From Pseudomonas putida (GTDB lineage: Bacteria; Pseudomonadota; Gammaproteobacteria; Pseudomonadales; Pseudomonadaceae), in contig NZ_CP011789.1 of the NCBI RefSeq assembly GCF_001636055.1, positions 5,332,001 to 5,396,000 of the forward strand: a stretch of 64,000 nucleotides of DNA, given 5' to 3'. Under the pieces are notes generated by a model. It was not told the origin of the DNA and did not search any database. It saw only the letters and a list, made by a program, of their open reading frames with translations. Positions 39,122-47,539 of this stretch are shown here, one piece after another; the stretch's first letter is position 1, and each line of letters begins with the position of its first letter. The translations under genes and the position numbers were made by a program.

Positions 39122-40111
39122 TCAGTAGATCAAGGTCAACCCAGGCAGCTCGAGCCGCTGCGCCTGCAGCTCATCGCTCAACACCCCGCCAACCGCCGCC
39201 AGTTGGTCAAGGCGAAACACCCCGCTTACCTCGCGCTGCGCCAACTGCGAATCCACCACCATCAAGCGCCCCGGACGATAGCGGTTGAGCCGCGCCACCA
39301 CCTCGGCCAGCGGCTGACGCTCGAACACCAGCACCCCACGCTCCCAGTCGGTGGCGCGCTGCAGATTCTGCTCCGGCCAGGGCCGCACACCACTGGCGTG
39401 GTCATAACGCACGCTCTGCCCCTGTTCGACCACCTGATCGGCACGGCCACGCGCTGGCGGCGTCAGCAGATCGACGGCCACGCGGTGTTCGAGCATCCCG
39501 ACCCAACCGCCCTCGCCCGCCTGCCCCACCACGAAGCGCGTGCCCAGCGCGCGAGTAGTCGCCCCGGCATACTCGACCACGAAAGGTCTGCGCTCGTGCG
39601 CCGACACCGGCGCGGCGCTGAACACCGCCTCCCCCGCCAGCAGGTGCACACGTCGCTCGCGGTCGTCGAAGGCCAGGGTGATGGCGCTGCGGCTGTCCAG
39701 GTCGACCAGGCTGCCATCGGGCAACGTCACGCGGCGTACTTCGCCGGCCACGGTGATGTAGTCGGCACGCCAGTCCAGCAGCAACTGCGGCGCCTGCGCG
39801 ACACCAAACGCCAGCACCAGCAGTGCAGCCACGCCGGTCATCGCCCGGCGCAGGCGCGAACGTCGAGGCACTGGCCGGGCCAGGGTAGAGGGCGATGCGC
39901 GGCGCACAGGCGGCGCGATCTGCGCCAAGGCCCCCAGGTCGGCCCAGGTCGTGCGGGCGAAATCATAGGCCTGGGCATGCCGCGGATCGGCGGCGCACCA
40001 CTGCTCCAGCGCCCGCTGCTGCTCATCGCTCAAGGGGCCGGCACTGTCGCGCACCGCCCACTCGGCGGCCTGCTCGCGAATCGCTTGCTCGGGCTGGTTC
40101 TCGCTGCTCAC
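39122..40111 (-). CDS. hasS: FecR-type anti-sigma regulator (HasS)
   Basis: The 329-residue inner-membrane regulator has a cytoplasmic anti-sigma part (QAAEWAVRDSAGPLSDEQQRALEQW). One TM helix (MTGVAALLVLAFGVAQAP, about residues 92-109) follows, then the periplasmic FecR domain (VRRVTLPDGSLVDLDSRSAI) with LRRYRPG-type ending. It holds HasI until HasR bound to heme-loaded hemophore signals through the STN domain. The start is a GTG at 40111; the ribosome site is weak and 30 further upstream codons are open, so the N-terminus is provisional. Confidence 0.92.
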   Translation of the reverse strand: MSSENQPEQAIREQAAEWAVRDSAGPLSDEQQRALEQWCAADPRHAQAYDFARTTWADLGALAQIAPPVRRASPSTLARPVPRRSRLRRAMTGVAALLVLAFGVAQAPQLLLDWRADYITVAGEVRRVTLPDGSLVDLDSRSAITLAFDDRERRVHLLAGEAVFSAAPVSAHERRPFVVEYAGATTRALGTRFVVGQAGEGGWVGMLEHRVAVDLLTPPARGRADQVVEQGQSVRYDHASGVRPWPEQNLQRATDWERGVLVFERQPLAEVVARLNRYRPGRLMVVDSQLAQREVSGVFRLDQLAAVGGVLSDELQAQRLELPGLTLIY

Positions 40112-40179
40112 ACGGTTCTCTCGCGATCTGGTTATGTCTGGGCTGACGTCCGAAGGGGCAATTGTCAGTAAACCGCTCG

Positions 40180-40683
40180 TCATCCACCGTCCTGCAGGCA
40201 CTGCATCACATAGGCCAGGGCCTTGGCCAGATGCTTCTGCACGGAGCTGTCGGAAATCCCCAGGTGGCGGGCGACCTCGGCGTGGGTCATGCCTTCCAGG
40301 CGGTTGAGACGAAACACCTGCTGGGTGCGCTCGGGAAGCTCTTCGAGCATGGTTTGCAGGCGCCGCAGATGCTGCTCGCGCGCCGCCTGCTCCTCAAGCC
40401 CTGGGCGTTCTTCGACGATGCCTTCGAGAGCCTCGTGGGGCACCGGGTCGGTCTTGCGCCGCTGCTGCTGGCGCAGGTGGTCGATCATCAGGTTGTGCGC
40501 CGTGCGGTACAGGTAGCCCGGCGTGTTTTCGATGGTTTCCTGGCGCTGCTGTTCGGCCAGGCGCAGGAAACTTTCCTGCACCAGATCGGCAGCGAGCTGC
40601 GGATCGCGCACCTTGCGCGTCAGCAGCCCCTGCAGGGTTTTCGCATGCTTGATGAACAAGCGCTTGAGGTCGGACTCCGCCAC
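40180..40683 (-). CDS. hasI: ECF sigma factor (HasI)
   Basis: The roughly 167-residue sigma factor has region 2 (DLVQESFLRLAEQQRQ, YLYRTAHNLMIDHLRQQ) and region 4 (LPERTQQVFRLNRLEGMTHAEVARHLGISDSSVQKHL). This is the FecI-like group that drives iron and heme uptake genes. The GTG at 40683 follows GGAG by five bases; another GTG two codons upstream is possible. It heads the has locus, with a Fur-box-like sequence about 45 bases upstream. Its targets are presumably hasR and hasA. Confidence 0.93.
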   Translation of the reverse strand: MAESDLKRLFIKHAKTLQGLLTRKVRDPQLAADLVQESFLRLAEQQRQETIENTPGYLYRTAHNLMIDHLRQQQRRKTDPVPHEALEGIVEERPGLEEQAAREQHLRRLQTMLEELPERTQQVFRLNRLEGMTHAEVARHLGISDSSVQKHLAKALAYVMQCLQDGG

Positions 40684-40725
40684 ACGCACTCCAGCTGGTG
40701 GTCGCAAGGTGGCGGAATGCTACTC

Positions 40726-40744
40726 GCTACTGAGAATCACTTGC
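40726..40744. promoter_or_regulatory. Possible Fur box before hasI
   Basis: GCTACTGAGAATCACTTGC matches the Fur consensus at 13 of 19 positions in the 72-base gap between radA and hasI. Confidence 0.45.
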
Positions 40745-40755
40745 AAGAAGTGCGA

Positions 40756-42123
40756 TCACTCGAACAGTGCGTCCAGGGCCTGCTCCAGACGCGTCACCGC
40801 AATCACCTGCAAGCCTGCCGGCGATTCCTTGGGGGCGTTGCCCTTGGGCACGATGGCGCGCTTGAAGCCATGCTTGGCCGCCTCCTTCAGGCGCTCCTGG
40901 CCGCTGGGCACCGGACGCACCTCGCCAGAAAGACCGATCTCGCCGAACACCAGCAGGCCATGGGCCAACGGGCGGTTGCGCAGGCTCGACATTACCGCTG
41001 CGAGCAGCGCCAGGTCAGAGGCGGTCTCGAGCACCTTGACCCCGCCGACCACGTTTAGGAACACGTCCTGGTCATGGGTGGGAATGCCGCCGTGGCGGTG
41101 CAACACCGCCAGCAACATCGCCAGGCGGTTCTGGTCCAGGCCCAGGGTGACCCGTCGCGGGTTGGCCAGGTGGCTGTCGTCGACCAGCGCCTGCACCTCG
41201 ACCAGCATCGGCCGGGTGCCCTCCCAGGTGGCCATCACCACGCTGCCCGGCACCTCTTCCTGGGTGCGGTTGAGGAAGATCGCCGAAGGGTTGGAGACCT
41301 CCTTCAGGCCACGGTCGGTCATGCCGAACACACCCAGCTCGTTGACCGCGCCGAAACGGTTCTTCACCGCTCGCAGCAGGCGCAGGCGTCCGTCCGATTC
41401 GCCCTCGAAATACAGCACGGTGTCGACCATGTGCTCGAGTACCCGCGGGCCTGCCAGCGAGCCCTCTTTGGTCACGTGGCCAACCAGGAAGATCGCCGTG
41501 CCGCTCTGCTTGGCGTAACGCACCAGCAGCGCCGTGCTCTCGCGCACCTGGGCCACGCCACCGGGAGCCGATTGCAGCTGTTCGGTGAAGATGGTCTGGA
41601 TCGAGTCGATCACCATCACCCGCGGCTTTTCCACCCGCGCCGTGGCGATGATGGTTTCAATGCAGGTTTCGGTCATCACCTTGAGCTGGTCCTGGGGCAG
41701 GCCCAGGCGCCGCGAACGCATGGCCACCTGCTGCTGCGACTCCTCGCCAGTGACGTACAGCGCAGGCATCTGCGTGGCGATGTTGCACAGGGTCTGCAGC
41801 AGGATGGTGGACTTGCCGATACCCGGGTCACCGCCAATCAGCACCACCGAACCATCGACCAGGCCGCCGCCGAGCACACGGTCAAGCTCGGTGCTGCTGG
41901 TGGTGAAGCGCGGGATCTCCTCGACACTCACCTCGGCCAGGGTCTTGATCTGCGCCTGCTGCCCGGTCCAGCCCGCACGCCCGGCAGGCGCTGCAGCGCC
42001 GCCGCTTTCGATCATGGTCTCGACCAGGGTGTTCCAGGCGCCGCATTCGCCACACTGGCCGGCCCATTTGGGAAAGGTCGCGCCGCACTCGGTGCAGCCA
42101 TACAAGCGCTTGGCCTTGGCCAT
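40756..42123 (-). CDS. radA: DNA repair protein RadA
   Basis: The 455-residue protein processes recombination intermediates with RecA. Domains are an N-terminal zinc finger (CTECG..CGECG), a RecA-like ATPase with GGDPGIGKSTILLQ, the RadA KNRFG motif (KNRFGAVNELGVF) and a C-terminal Lon-like domain ending in GLQVIAVTRLEQAL. The ATG at 42123 (MAKAKRLYGCTE) is the family start; 40 upstream codons are open. It lies upstream of the has locus on the same strand but belongs to the conserved radA-mscL neighbourhood. Confidence 0.97.
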   Translation of the reverse strand: MAKAKRLYGCTECGATFPKWAGQCGECGAWNTLVETMIESGGAAAPAGRAGWTGQQAQIKTLAEVSVEEIPRFTTSSTELDRVLGGGLVDGSVVLIGGDPGIGKSTILLQTLCNIATQMPALYVTGEESQQQVAMRSRRLGLPQDQLKVMTETCIETIIATARVEKPRVMVIDSIQTIFTEQLQSAPGGVAQVRESTALLVRYAKQSGTAIFLVGHVTKEGSLAGPRVLEHMVDTVLYFEGESDGRLRLLRAVKNRFGAVNELGVFGMTDRGLKEVSNPSAIFLNRTQEEVPGSVVMATWEGTRPMLVEVQALVDDSHLANPRRVTLGLDQNRLAMLLAVLHRHGGIPTHDQDVFLNVVGGVKVLETASDLALLAAVMSSLRNRPLAHGLLVFGEIGLSGEVRPVPSGQERLKEAAKHGFKRAIVPKGNAPKESPAGLQVIAVTRLEQALDALFE

Positions 42124-42302
42124 CGGGTCAGTCTCCTGGGCAAAGACCGCCATGATAGCCCAAGCCCGATGTGCCTCGGGCGCTGCTGCGTGCGACAAAA
42201 CTATTCGTTCTAATGGCAGTCTGTAGCCCTGAATGCAGCGCATGAAGCGTTTTAGTGGCTTACACTGCGTTTACCTCACCATTTGTTACAAAGGAATAAA
42301 AC

Positions 42303-42716
42303 ATGGGCGTGCTCAGCGAGTTCAAGGCCTTCGCGGTCAAGGGAAATGTCGTCGACATGGCGGTTGGTATCATCATCGGCGCGGCCTTCGGCAAGATCGT
42401 CTCGTCATTCGTGGGCGACGTGATCATGCCGCCACTGGGCCTGCTGATCGGCGGGGTGGACTTCAGTGACCTGGCGATCACGCTCAAGGCTGCAGAGGGT
42501 GATATCCCGGCAGTGGTGCTGGCTTACGGCAAGTTCATCCAGACCGTCATCGACTTCGTGATCGTGGCCTTCGCCATCTTCATGGGCGTGAAGGCGATCA
42601 ACCGCCTCAAGCGCGAAGAGGCCGTGGCGCCCACCACCCCGCCGGTGCCGACGCCGCAGGAAACCCTGCTGACCGAGATCCGCGACCTGCTCAAGGCGCA
42701 GAACCGCCAGCCCTGA
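42303..42716 (+). CDS. mscL: Large-conductance mechanosensitive channel
   Basis: The 137-residue inner-membrane channel opens under osmotic downshock. It starts [22 protein letters not shown] and has two TM helices ([25 protein letters not shown] and [25 protein letters not shown]), then a charged C-terminal helix. Family length is standard. AAAGGAA at 42289-42295 precedes the ATG. It is divergent from radA and convergent with fpr. Confidence 0.98.
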   Translation: MGVLSEFKAFAVKGNVVDMAVGIIIGAAFGKIVSSFVGDVIMPPLGLLIGGVDFSDLAITLKAAEGDIPAVVLAYGKFIQTVIDFVIVAFAIFMGVKAINRLKREEAVAPTTPPVPTPQETLLTEIRDLLKAQNRQP

Positions 42717-42724
42717 CCAAAACG

Positions 42725-42750
42725 TTCCGGGGCCGCGATACGGCCCCGGA
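42725..42750. terminator. Bidirectional terminator between mscL and fpr
   Basis: TCCGGGGCC-GCGATAC-GGCCCCGGA lies in the 42-base gap between two convergent stop codons. Confidence 0.75.
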
Positions 42751-42758
42751 TAGCGTTT

Positions 42759-43535
42759 CTACCAGTAGTTCTCCACCGCCACCTGCCCCGGCCGCTTGCT
42801 CAGGCTCAGTTGCAGGTCACGCGCCTTCAGCACCTTGCGTGTCTCGTCGATCATTTCAGGGTTGCCGCACAGCATGATCCTCGAATGCTCCGGCGAAAAC
42901 TCAAGCCCCGCGGCCCGCTCCAGCTCGCCGTTCTCGATCAGCGTGGTGATCCGCGCATTCAGCGCGCCAGGGTGCAGCTCACGCGTAACCACCGGAATGA
43001 ACTGCAGCTTGCCGGCGAACTCGGCCAGGTAGTCGCGCTGTTCAAGCCCGGCGATCAGATCCACGTACGCCAACTCCTTGGCTTCGCGCACCGAATACAC
43101 CAGCTTGATGTTGTCGAAGCGTTCCCAGGCCTCGAAGTCCTGGAGGATCGACACGAAGGGGGCGATACCGGTGCCTGTGGCCAGCAGCCACAAGTCGCGG
43201 CCACCGACGAAGCGGTCCAGGGTCAGGTAGCCGAAGGCCTGGCGGTCGATCAGCAGGGTGTCACCCTCTCCCAGCCGGCTCAACTCACTGGTGAACTCAC
43301 CGCCCGGCACCACGATGGAAAAGAAATCAAGAAACTCGTCATGGGGCGCGCTGACCATCGAGTAGGCCCGCCACACCACACTGCCGTCGGCCTTGGCCAC
43401 CCCAAGGCGCGCGAACTGCCCGGCACGGAAACGGAACCCCGCATCACGGGTGACACGCAGGCTGAAAAGGTTCGGCGTCAGGGGTTGGACATCGAGCAGG
43501 GTTTGTGAAGTGAATTTGTCGGCACTGGCGGTCAT
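42759..43535 (-). CDS. fpr: Ferredoxin/flavodoxin-NADP reductase
   Basis: The 258-residue flavoenzyme moves electrons between NADPH and ferredoxin or flavodoxin. The FAD-binding part has FRAGQFARLG and RAYSMVSAP (the RxYS motif). The NADP part has LLATGTGIAPFVSIL and IMLCGNPEMI. The C-terminus is VAVENYW, typical of the bacterial subclass. The ATG at 43535 (MTASADKFTSQTL) is chosen over an upstream frame of 27 codons. It is divergent from the LuxR-type gene. Confidence 0.95.
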   Translation of the reverse strand: MTASADKFTSQTLLDVQPLTPNLFSLRVTRDAGFRFRAGQFARLGVAKADGSVVWRAYSMVSAPHDEFLDFFSIVVPGGEFTSELSRLGEGDTLLIDRQAFGYLTLDRFVGGRDLWLLATGTGIAPFVSILQDFEAWERFDNIKLVYSVREAKELAYVDLIAGLEQRDYLAEFAGKLQFIPVVTRELHPGALNARITTLIENGELERAAGLEFSPEHSRIMLCGNPEMIDETRKVLKARDLQLSLSKRPGQVAVENYW

Positions 43536-43739
43536 GACGGACTCCCGAGGTGAATGCGCCAAGTGTGGCGCAAAGTGACGCCCAGGAACACCGAGGAGCT
43601 GTAGGTTCTCGTACAAAATCGGTACAACTAAATCTATATCGATAGCACACGCTATAGCGAAAAATTTCCAGCGCTTTAGTCAGCTTTTCCTACACTCGGA
43701 TGGATGCCACCGAAATTTGGATCCACTTGGAGCAACAAC

Positions 43740-44453
43740 ATGTCGCATTGGAAGCCGGAAAATCTCCAGATATTGCTGGGCGAAAGGCACCCCGAACGTA
43801 TGTTCGACCATGCCATCGCACTCGTTCAGGAGATGGACATGGAGTATGTAGGGCTTGCCCTGCACCTGCATGTTCCCGCGCAACGTGCCCATGTAATCCT
43901 GTACAACAATTTTCCAAAAGAATGGAATGCCCACTATCAGGCGGATCGCAACTTCATCGAGCAAGACCCCATCATAGCCCTCAGCCGGCGCTCCACGGTC
44001 CCGGTGCTCTGGGAAGACAAGCTCTACGACGAAGCCCCCGAATACCGCAGCCTCGCTTGCAGCCATGGCCTGCGTCATGGGTGGACGCAGTCGCTCTACG
44101 ACCACATCAACCACGCCAGCCAGCTCAGCGTGGCCCGCCCCGAGCACAAGGTCTCGACGCTCGAATTCCTGACCAAGAGCGCACAATTGCTCTGGCTGCA
44201 CAACGTACTGCATGAACTGATCTGCGAACATCACCGCAGACTGATGGACCCAGCCCCTGCCCTGACCGACCGTGAGCTGGAAGTCACCAAGTGGACCGCT
44301 GACGGCAAGACCGCGTCCGACATCGCCTGCATTCTCTCGTTGTCGCAGAGTACCGTGAACTTCCATATCCGCAGTGTGATCGCCAAACTCGGCGTGTCCA
44401 ACAAGACCGCTGCCGCCGCAGTTGCCGCCGCCCGCGGCCTGATCTGGAAGTAA
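43740..44453 (+). CDS. ppoR: LuxR-family solo regulator (PpoR-like)
   Basis: The 237-residue regulator has an N-terminal autoinducer-binding domain (residues about 15-160: WNAHYQADRNFIEQDPII, PVLWEDKLYD) and a C-terminal helix-turn-helix (LTDRELEVTKWTADGKTASDIACIL, STVNFHIRSVIAKLG). No luxI-type synthase lies nearby, so it is a solo. Location between fpr and rlmG is that of P. putida PpoR (recalled as PP_4647), which binds 3-oxo-C6-homoserine lactone. GGAG at 43729-43732 fixes the ATG at 43740. Confidence 0.92.
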   Translation: MSHWKPENLQILLGERHPERMFDHAIALVQEMDMEYVGLALHLHVPAQRAHVILYNNFPKEWNAHYQADRNFIEQDPIIALSRRSTVPVLWEDKLYDEAPEYRSLACSHGLRHGWTQSLYDHINHASQLSVARPEHKVSTLEFLTKSAQLLWLHNVLHELICEHHRRLMDPAPALTDRELEVTKWTADGKTASDIACILSLSQSTVNFHIRSVIAKLGVSNKTAAAAVAAARGLIWK

Positions 44454-44544
44454 CTGCCCGCTACCGGCAAAGCCCTGTAGAATCGAACGCTTTGACGCCA
44501 GCGATCATCCACCGCAGGCAAAGCCGCATCGAGCCCGTTCCCCC

Positions 44545-45669
44545 ATGCCCCTGCTGACCAGCCCATTCGCCGAACTCGACCTGATCCGTCAACCGGAGCA
44601 GAACAACGACCCCCTGCAAGCCTTCGACGCTGCCGACGAGTACCTGCTGAGCCACTTGGCAGCCCAGGCACCGCAAACCACGTGTCGCGTGCTGATCCTC
44701 AACGACAGCTTCGGCGCCCTGGCGGCCAGCCTCGCCGGCCAGGTGCAGGTGACCAGCAGCGGCGACTCCCACCTGGCCCACCTGGCCCTGGAAAAAAACC
44801 TCGCGCGCAATGGCAAACCCTACGACGCCGTGCCCTTCATACCCTCCAGCGAGCATTGGCAAGGGCCGTTCGACCGTGTGCTGATTCGCGTGCCCAAGAC
44901 CCTCGCATTGCTCGAGGAACAACTGATCCGCCTGCAAGGCAAGCTGGCGCCCGGCGCCGAGGTGATCGCCGGGGCGATGATCAAGCACCTGCCCCGCGCC
45001 GCCGGCGACCTGATGGAGCAGTACATCGGCCCGGTCCAGGCGTCGCTTGCGCAGAAAAAGGCACGCCTGTTGATCGCCACGGTCGGCGAGCGACCTGTCG
45101 CCACCTCGCCCTACCCCACCCGCTACCACCTGGACAGCCCCGCGCTGGAGCTGATCAACCATGCCAACGTGTTCTGCCGCGAAGGCCTGGACATCGGCAC
45201 CCGCGCCTTCCTCCCGCACCTGCCGCGCAACCTCGGCAGCGCCCGCGTCGCCGACCTGGGATGCGGCAACGGCGTGCTGGCCATCGCCAGTGCACAGGTC
45301 AACCCCGATGCGCACTACACCCTGGTGGACGAGTCGTACATGGCCGTGCAATCGGCGCGGGAAAATTGGCAGGCGGCACTGGGCGATCGCGCAGTGGACA
45401 TTCGCGCCGATGATGGCCTGGCCGGGCAGCAGAAGCAGTCGCTGGATGTGGTGCTGTGCAACCCGCCATTCCACCAGCAGCAAGTGGTCGGCGACTTCCT
45501 CGCCTGGCGCATGTTCCAGCAGGCTCGGGAGGCGCTGGTGGTCGGCGGCGCGCTGTACATCGTCGGCAATCGCCACCTGGGCTATCACAGCAAGCTGTCG
45601 CGGTTGTTCCGCGGTGTGGAGCAGGTCGCGGCGACGCCGAAGTTCGTGGTGCTCAAGGCGCGCAAGTGA
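44545..45669 (+). CDS. rlmG: 23S rRNA (guanine-N2) methyltransferase RlmG
   Basis: The 374-residue enzyme methylates G1835 of 23S rRNA. An N-terminal degenerate methyltransferase domain (VLILNDSFGALAASLA) is followed by the catalytic one, with the SAM motif VADLGCGNGVLAIA and the NPPF motif (VVLCNPPFHQQQ). The C-terminus ends FVVLKARK. It lies after ppoR in the conserved order. No ribosome site is strong, but the start MPLLTSPFAELDLI agrees with the family. Confidence 0.95.
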   Translation: MPLLTSPFAELDLIRQPEQNNDPLQAFDAADEYLLSHLAAQAPQTTCRVLILNDSFGALAASLAGQVQVTSSGDSHLAHLALEKNLARNGKPYDAVPFIPSSEHWQGPFDRVLIRVPKTLALLEEQLIRLQGKLAPGAEVIAGAMIKHLPRAAGDLMEQYIGPVQASLAQKKARLLIATVGERPVATSPYPTRYHLDSPALELINHANVFCREGLDIGTRAFLPHLPRNLGSARVADLGCGNGVLAIASAQVNPDAHYTLVDESYMAVQSARENWQAALGDRAVDIRADDGLAGQQKQSLDVVLCNPPFHQQQVVGDFLAWRMFQQAREALVVGGALYIVGNRHLGYHSKLSRLFRGVEQVAATPKFVVLKARK

Positions 45670-45852
45670 TCGTAGAGCCAACTGTCTTGCTCAAAATCTG
45701 GAGACCAGCCCAATCCCTGTGGGAGCAACTGTCTTGCTCAAAATCTAAAGACCAGCCCAATCCCCTGTGGGAGCGGGCTTGTCCCGCGAACACGGGCGTA
45801 GCCCGTGCCAGGCAGCGCGGTGTCTTTTTCGCGGGTAAACCCGCTCCCACAC
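45670..45852. repeat. Tandem REP-linked repeat and REP pair
   Basis: CAACTGTCTTGCTCAAAATC occurs twice in tandem (45679 and 45726), each with the following GACCAGCCCAATCCCTGTGG, giving near-identical 47-base units. A REP pair enclosing CACGGGCGTAGCCCGTG follows and runs up to the IS110 element. Confidence 0.8.
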
Positions 45853-45867
45853 GTACGGCGTTCGGAT

Positions 45868-46830
45868 TTACGCCGGTGTTGCGCTCTTGCACTGAGGCAA
45901 TTCCACATCCTGCCAGGGGGTGCCTGTTCTTAGCATCGCATTGAGTCGTACGATGAAAACTCTCATGCAGGCCACAATCGCGACCTTGGCTGCCTTGCCC
46001 CTTTCACGCAGTGCTTGGTACTTCGCCTTGAGCGAGGGGTTTTGCCTTACGGCCACCAAACACGACATGTACAACGCGCACCTTATCCCGAAACGGCCTC
46101 CCGAGATCGAGCGCTTGCCTACGGATGTTCCACTGTCGTGATTGAAAGGTGCCACCCCAACCAGCGAGGCTATTTCTCGGGCCTCCACATGGCCCAACTC
46201 CGGCAGCAGCGTCACAAGCTTCCCAGCCGTCACCAGCCCGATACCTTTGACCTGGACTAGTTGAGCAATTCGTTCATCACCCAGCCCTTCGGCATGCAGC
46301 TTGAGCTCATGCTCAATCTGTCTGATCTGAGACCTGAAGTGCTGGAGGTTGGACTTCAGGAAGCGAGCGACCACCTCAGACTGAGCCTGTTTCAGGCGCC
46401 GCCGGTCGTCGTCTCGCTGCTGGACCAGACGATCACGCTGCTGCAGCAGCTCGCGCAGCAACGCCCTCTGCGGACTGACCTGCAGAGTAGGTTTATCGGG
46501 GATAACTTCGGCGAAATGCGCCAATACCGCTGCATCGATGGCGTCGGTCTTGGCTTTGATATTCATGGACTCGGCAAACGACCTGGCTCGCCTAGGGTTT
46601 ACGCGAATGACCTTGTAGCCAGCGCTCTGCAGAAAGCTCAGCACCTCACGCTCGTATCCGCCTGTCGCCTCCAGCAGGACACGCTTGACCTTGAGGCCTC
46701 GAAGGCTCTTCTCCAATACCTCGAACCCTGCCTGATCGTTGGTGACATTGATCTTGAGGCTCTGGGGACGCACCGCTATGTCCAGCGTGCGACTAGAAAC
46801 ATCGATACCCACAAAGGAAACCATCACCAA
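45868..46830 (-). CDS. IS110-family transposase
   Basis: The 320-residue DEDD recombinase has the N-terminal RuvC-like domain (VGIDVSSRTLDIAV with the first Asp, LLEATGGYE with Glu, KTDAIDAAVLA with the Asp pair). A coiled linker follows (QQRDRLVQQRDDDRRRLKQA), then the transposase_20 domain (IPGIG-like VKGIGLVTAGKLV, GVAPFNHDSGTSVGKRSISGG, with the catalytic Ser region). It appears complete and probably active. An ATG two codons in is possible. It moves by RNA-guided site-specific recombination, as shown for the IS110 family. Confidence 0.93.
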   Translation of the reverse strand: MVMVSFVGIDVSSRTLDIAVRPQSLKINVTNDQAGFEVLEKSLRGLKVKRVLLEATGGYEREVLSFLQSAGYKVIRVNPRRARSFAESMNIKAKTDAIDAAVLAHFAEVIPDKPTLQVSPQRALLRELLQQRDRLVQQRDDDRRRLKQAQSEVVARFLKSNLQHFRSQIRQIEHELKLHAEGLGDERIAQLVQVKGIGLVTAGKLVTLLPELGHVEAREIASLVGVAPFNHDSGTSVGKRSISGGRFGIRCALYMSCLVAVRQNPSLKAKYQALRERGKAAKVAIVACMRVFIVRLNAMLRTGTPWQDVELPQCKSATPA

Positions 46831-47036
46831 AATCTCCTAGACTCAACAGAGTGAGAGGACTTTGGCTTGGCCCACGCTTGTGATTCGAGATCAAGGCCGC
46901 ATCCAACTGTTCGGGCTCTCGCCAAAGTGGAACGGTGAATGGCAGCTTGTGCTCCCACTCGTGCTCAAGGCACACGCGGCATTCAGCTTGCCATTCACCG
47001 CTCTCACTCCAGATTCTAATCCCCTATCAAGACACA
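46831..47036 (-). ncRNA. Candidate bridge RNA region of the IS110 element
   Basis: The non-coding stretch upstream of the transposase carries an imperfect long stem (CGGTGAATGGCA, 46933-46944, against TGCCATTCACCG, 46989-47000) with a 44-base loop. Length and position fit the left-end bridge RNA of IS110-group elements. The RNA itself is inferred. Confidence 0.5.
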
Positions 47037-47132
47037 AGCGGCGGTTCGGCGTCCCGACTTGTCCCGCGATCACCGGCGAAGCCGGTGCCATGCACCGCAG
47101 TGTCCTTTTCGCGGGCAAGCCCGCTCCCACAA
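47037..47132. repeat. Variant REP pair at the right edge of the IS element
   Basis: AGCGGCGGTTCGGCGTCCCG with CTTGTCCCGCGATCACCGGC faces TTTTCGCGGGCAAGCCCGCT. The insertion probably split a REP cluster. Confidence 0.75.
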
Positions 47133-47470
47133 AAAAAATGCAGGCGCCGGATAGGATGTTTCTGAATCTGCAGCCTGCCAGCTTCAAGCAAATCTTCCTG
47201 GGAACTATCCTACGCATTTTGCGGAAGCGTCTTGATTGTCGGGGAAATGTCTCAGGGATACCGTCGCTGGGTCGTCGAGTTGGCGACCGGGTGTGAGAAA
47301 CCCGAAACTCAAGAAAACACGTTTTCCTTTATGGCAGCCGTGTGCGGGCAGGCTTCGGTCTGACCGGGTTTCTTGTGTCCCGGATTTCTCACCCCGTTCA
47401 CGGCTGCCACCCTATGTCTTGTGAGAATGACGAGGTGGTCGCACCCCGAACCCACACAAGGTTGCAGATC
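47133..47470. other. Structured leader upstream of the DUF3077/DUF6124-like gene
   Basis: This gene-free stretch is rich in inverted repeats. TGGCAGCCGTG (47332-47342) pairs with CACGGCTGCCA (47399-47409). GTGAGAAA (47293-47300) pairs with TTTCTCAC (47384-47391). GTCGC...GCGAC occurs near 47272-47287. It looks like one folded RNA of about 140 bases ending 60 bases before the small ORF. Confidence 0.5.
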
Positions 47471-47539
47471 ATGAAAAAGATCGTCCCCGACCCACCCCGT
47501 TTCATCCCCAGCCCCGTAGATGCGAGGGCTCGACCATGA
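47471..47539 (+). CDS. 22-residue upstream ORF
   Basis: MKKIVPDPPRFIPSPVDARA plus two residues, ending in a TGA that overlaps the ATG of the next gene (ATGA at 47536). The sequence resembles the N-terminus of DUF6124-type proteins (lysine, then TPNPP-like). It may be a coupled leader or the first part of a protein split by a frameshift. Confidence 0.45.
   Translation: MKKIVPDPPRFIPSPVDARARP

Larger units (their letters stand above)
45852..47040 (-). mobile_element. IS110-family insertion sequence among REP sequences
   Basis: The element consists of one transposase gene with only about 16 bases after its stop and about 200 non-coding bases before its start. REP sequences flank it directly on both sides, as is known for several Pseudomonas IS110 elements. 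No inverted terminal repeats are seen, which is normal for the family. Exact ends are not determined. Confidence 0.8.

Noticed and set aside
45679..45852. CRISPR array
   Set aside because: Only two near-identical 47-base units occur in direct tandem, without unique spacers, and they lead into REPs. No CRISPR array or cas gene is in the window.
46862..47296. 144-codon frame upstream of the IS110 transposase
   Set aside because: It spans the element's non-coding end and two REP sequences and has no protein-like composition.
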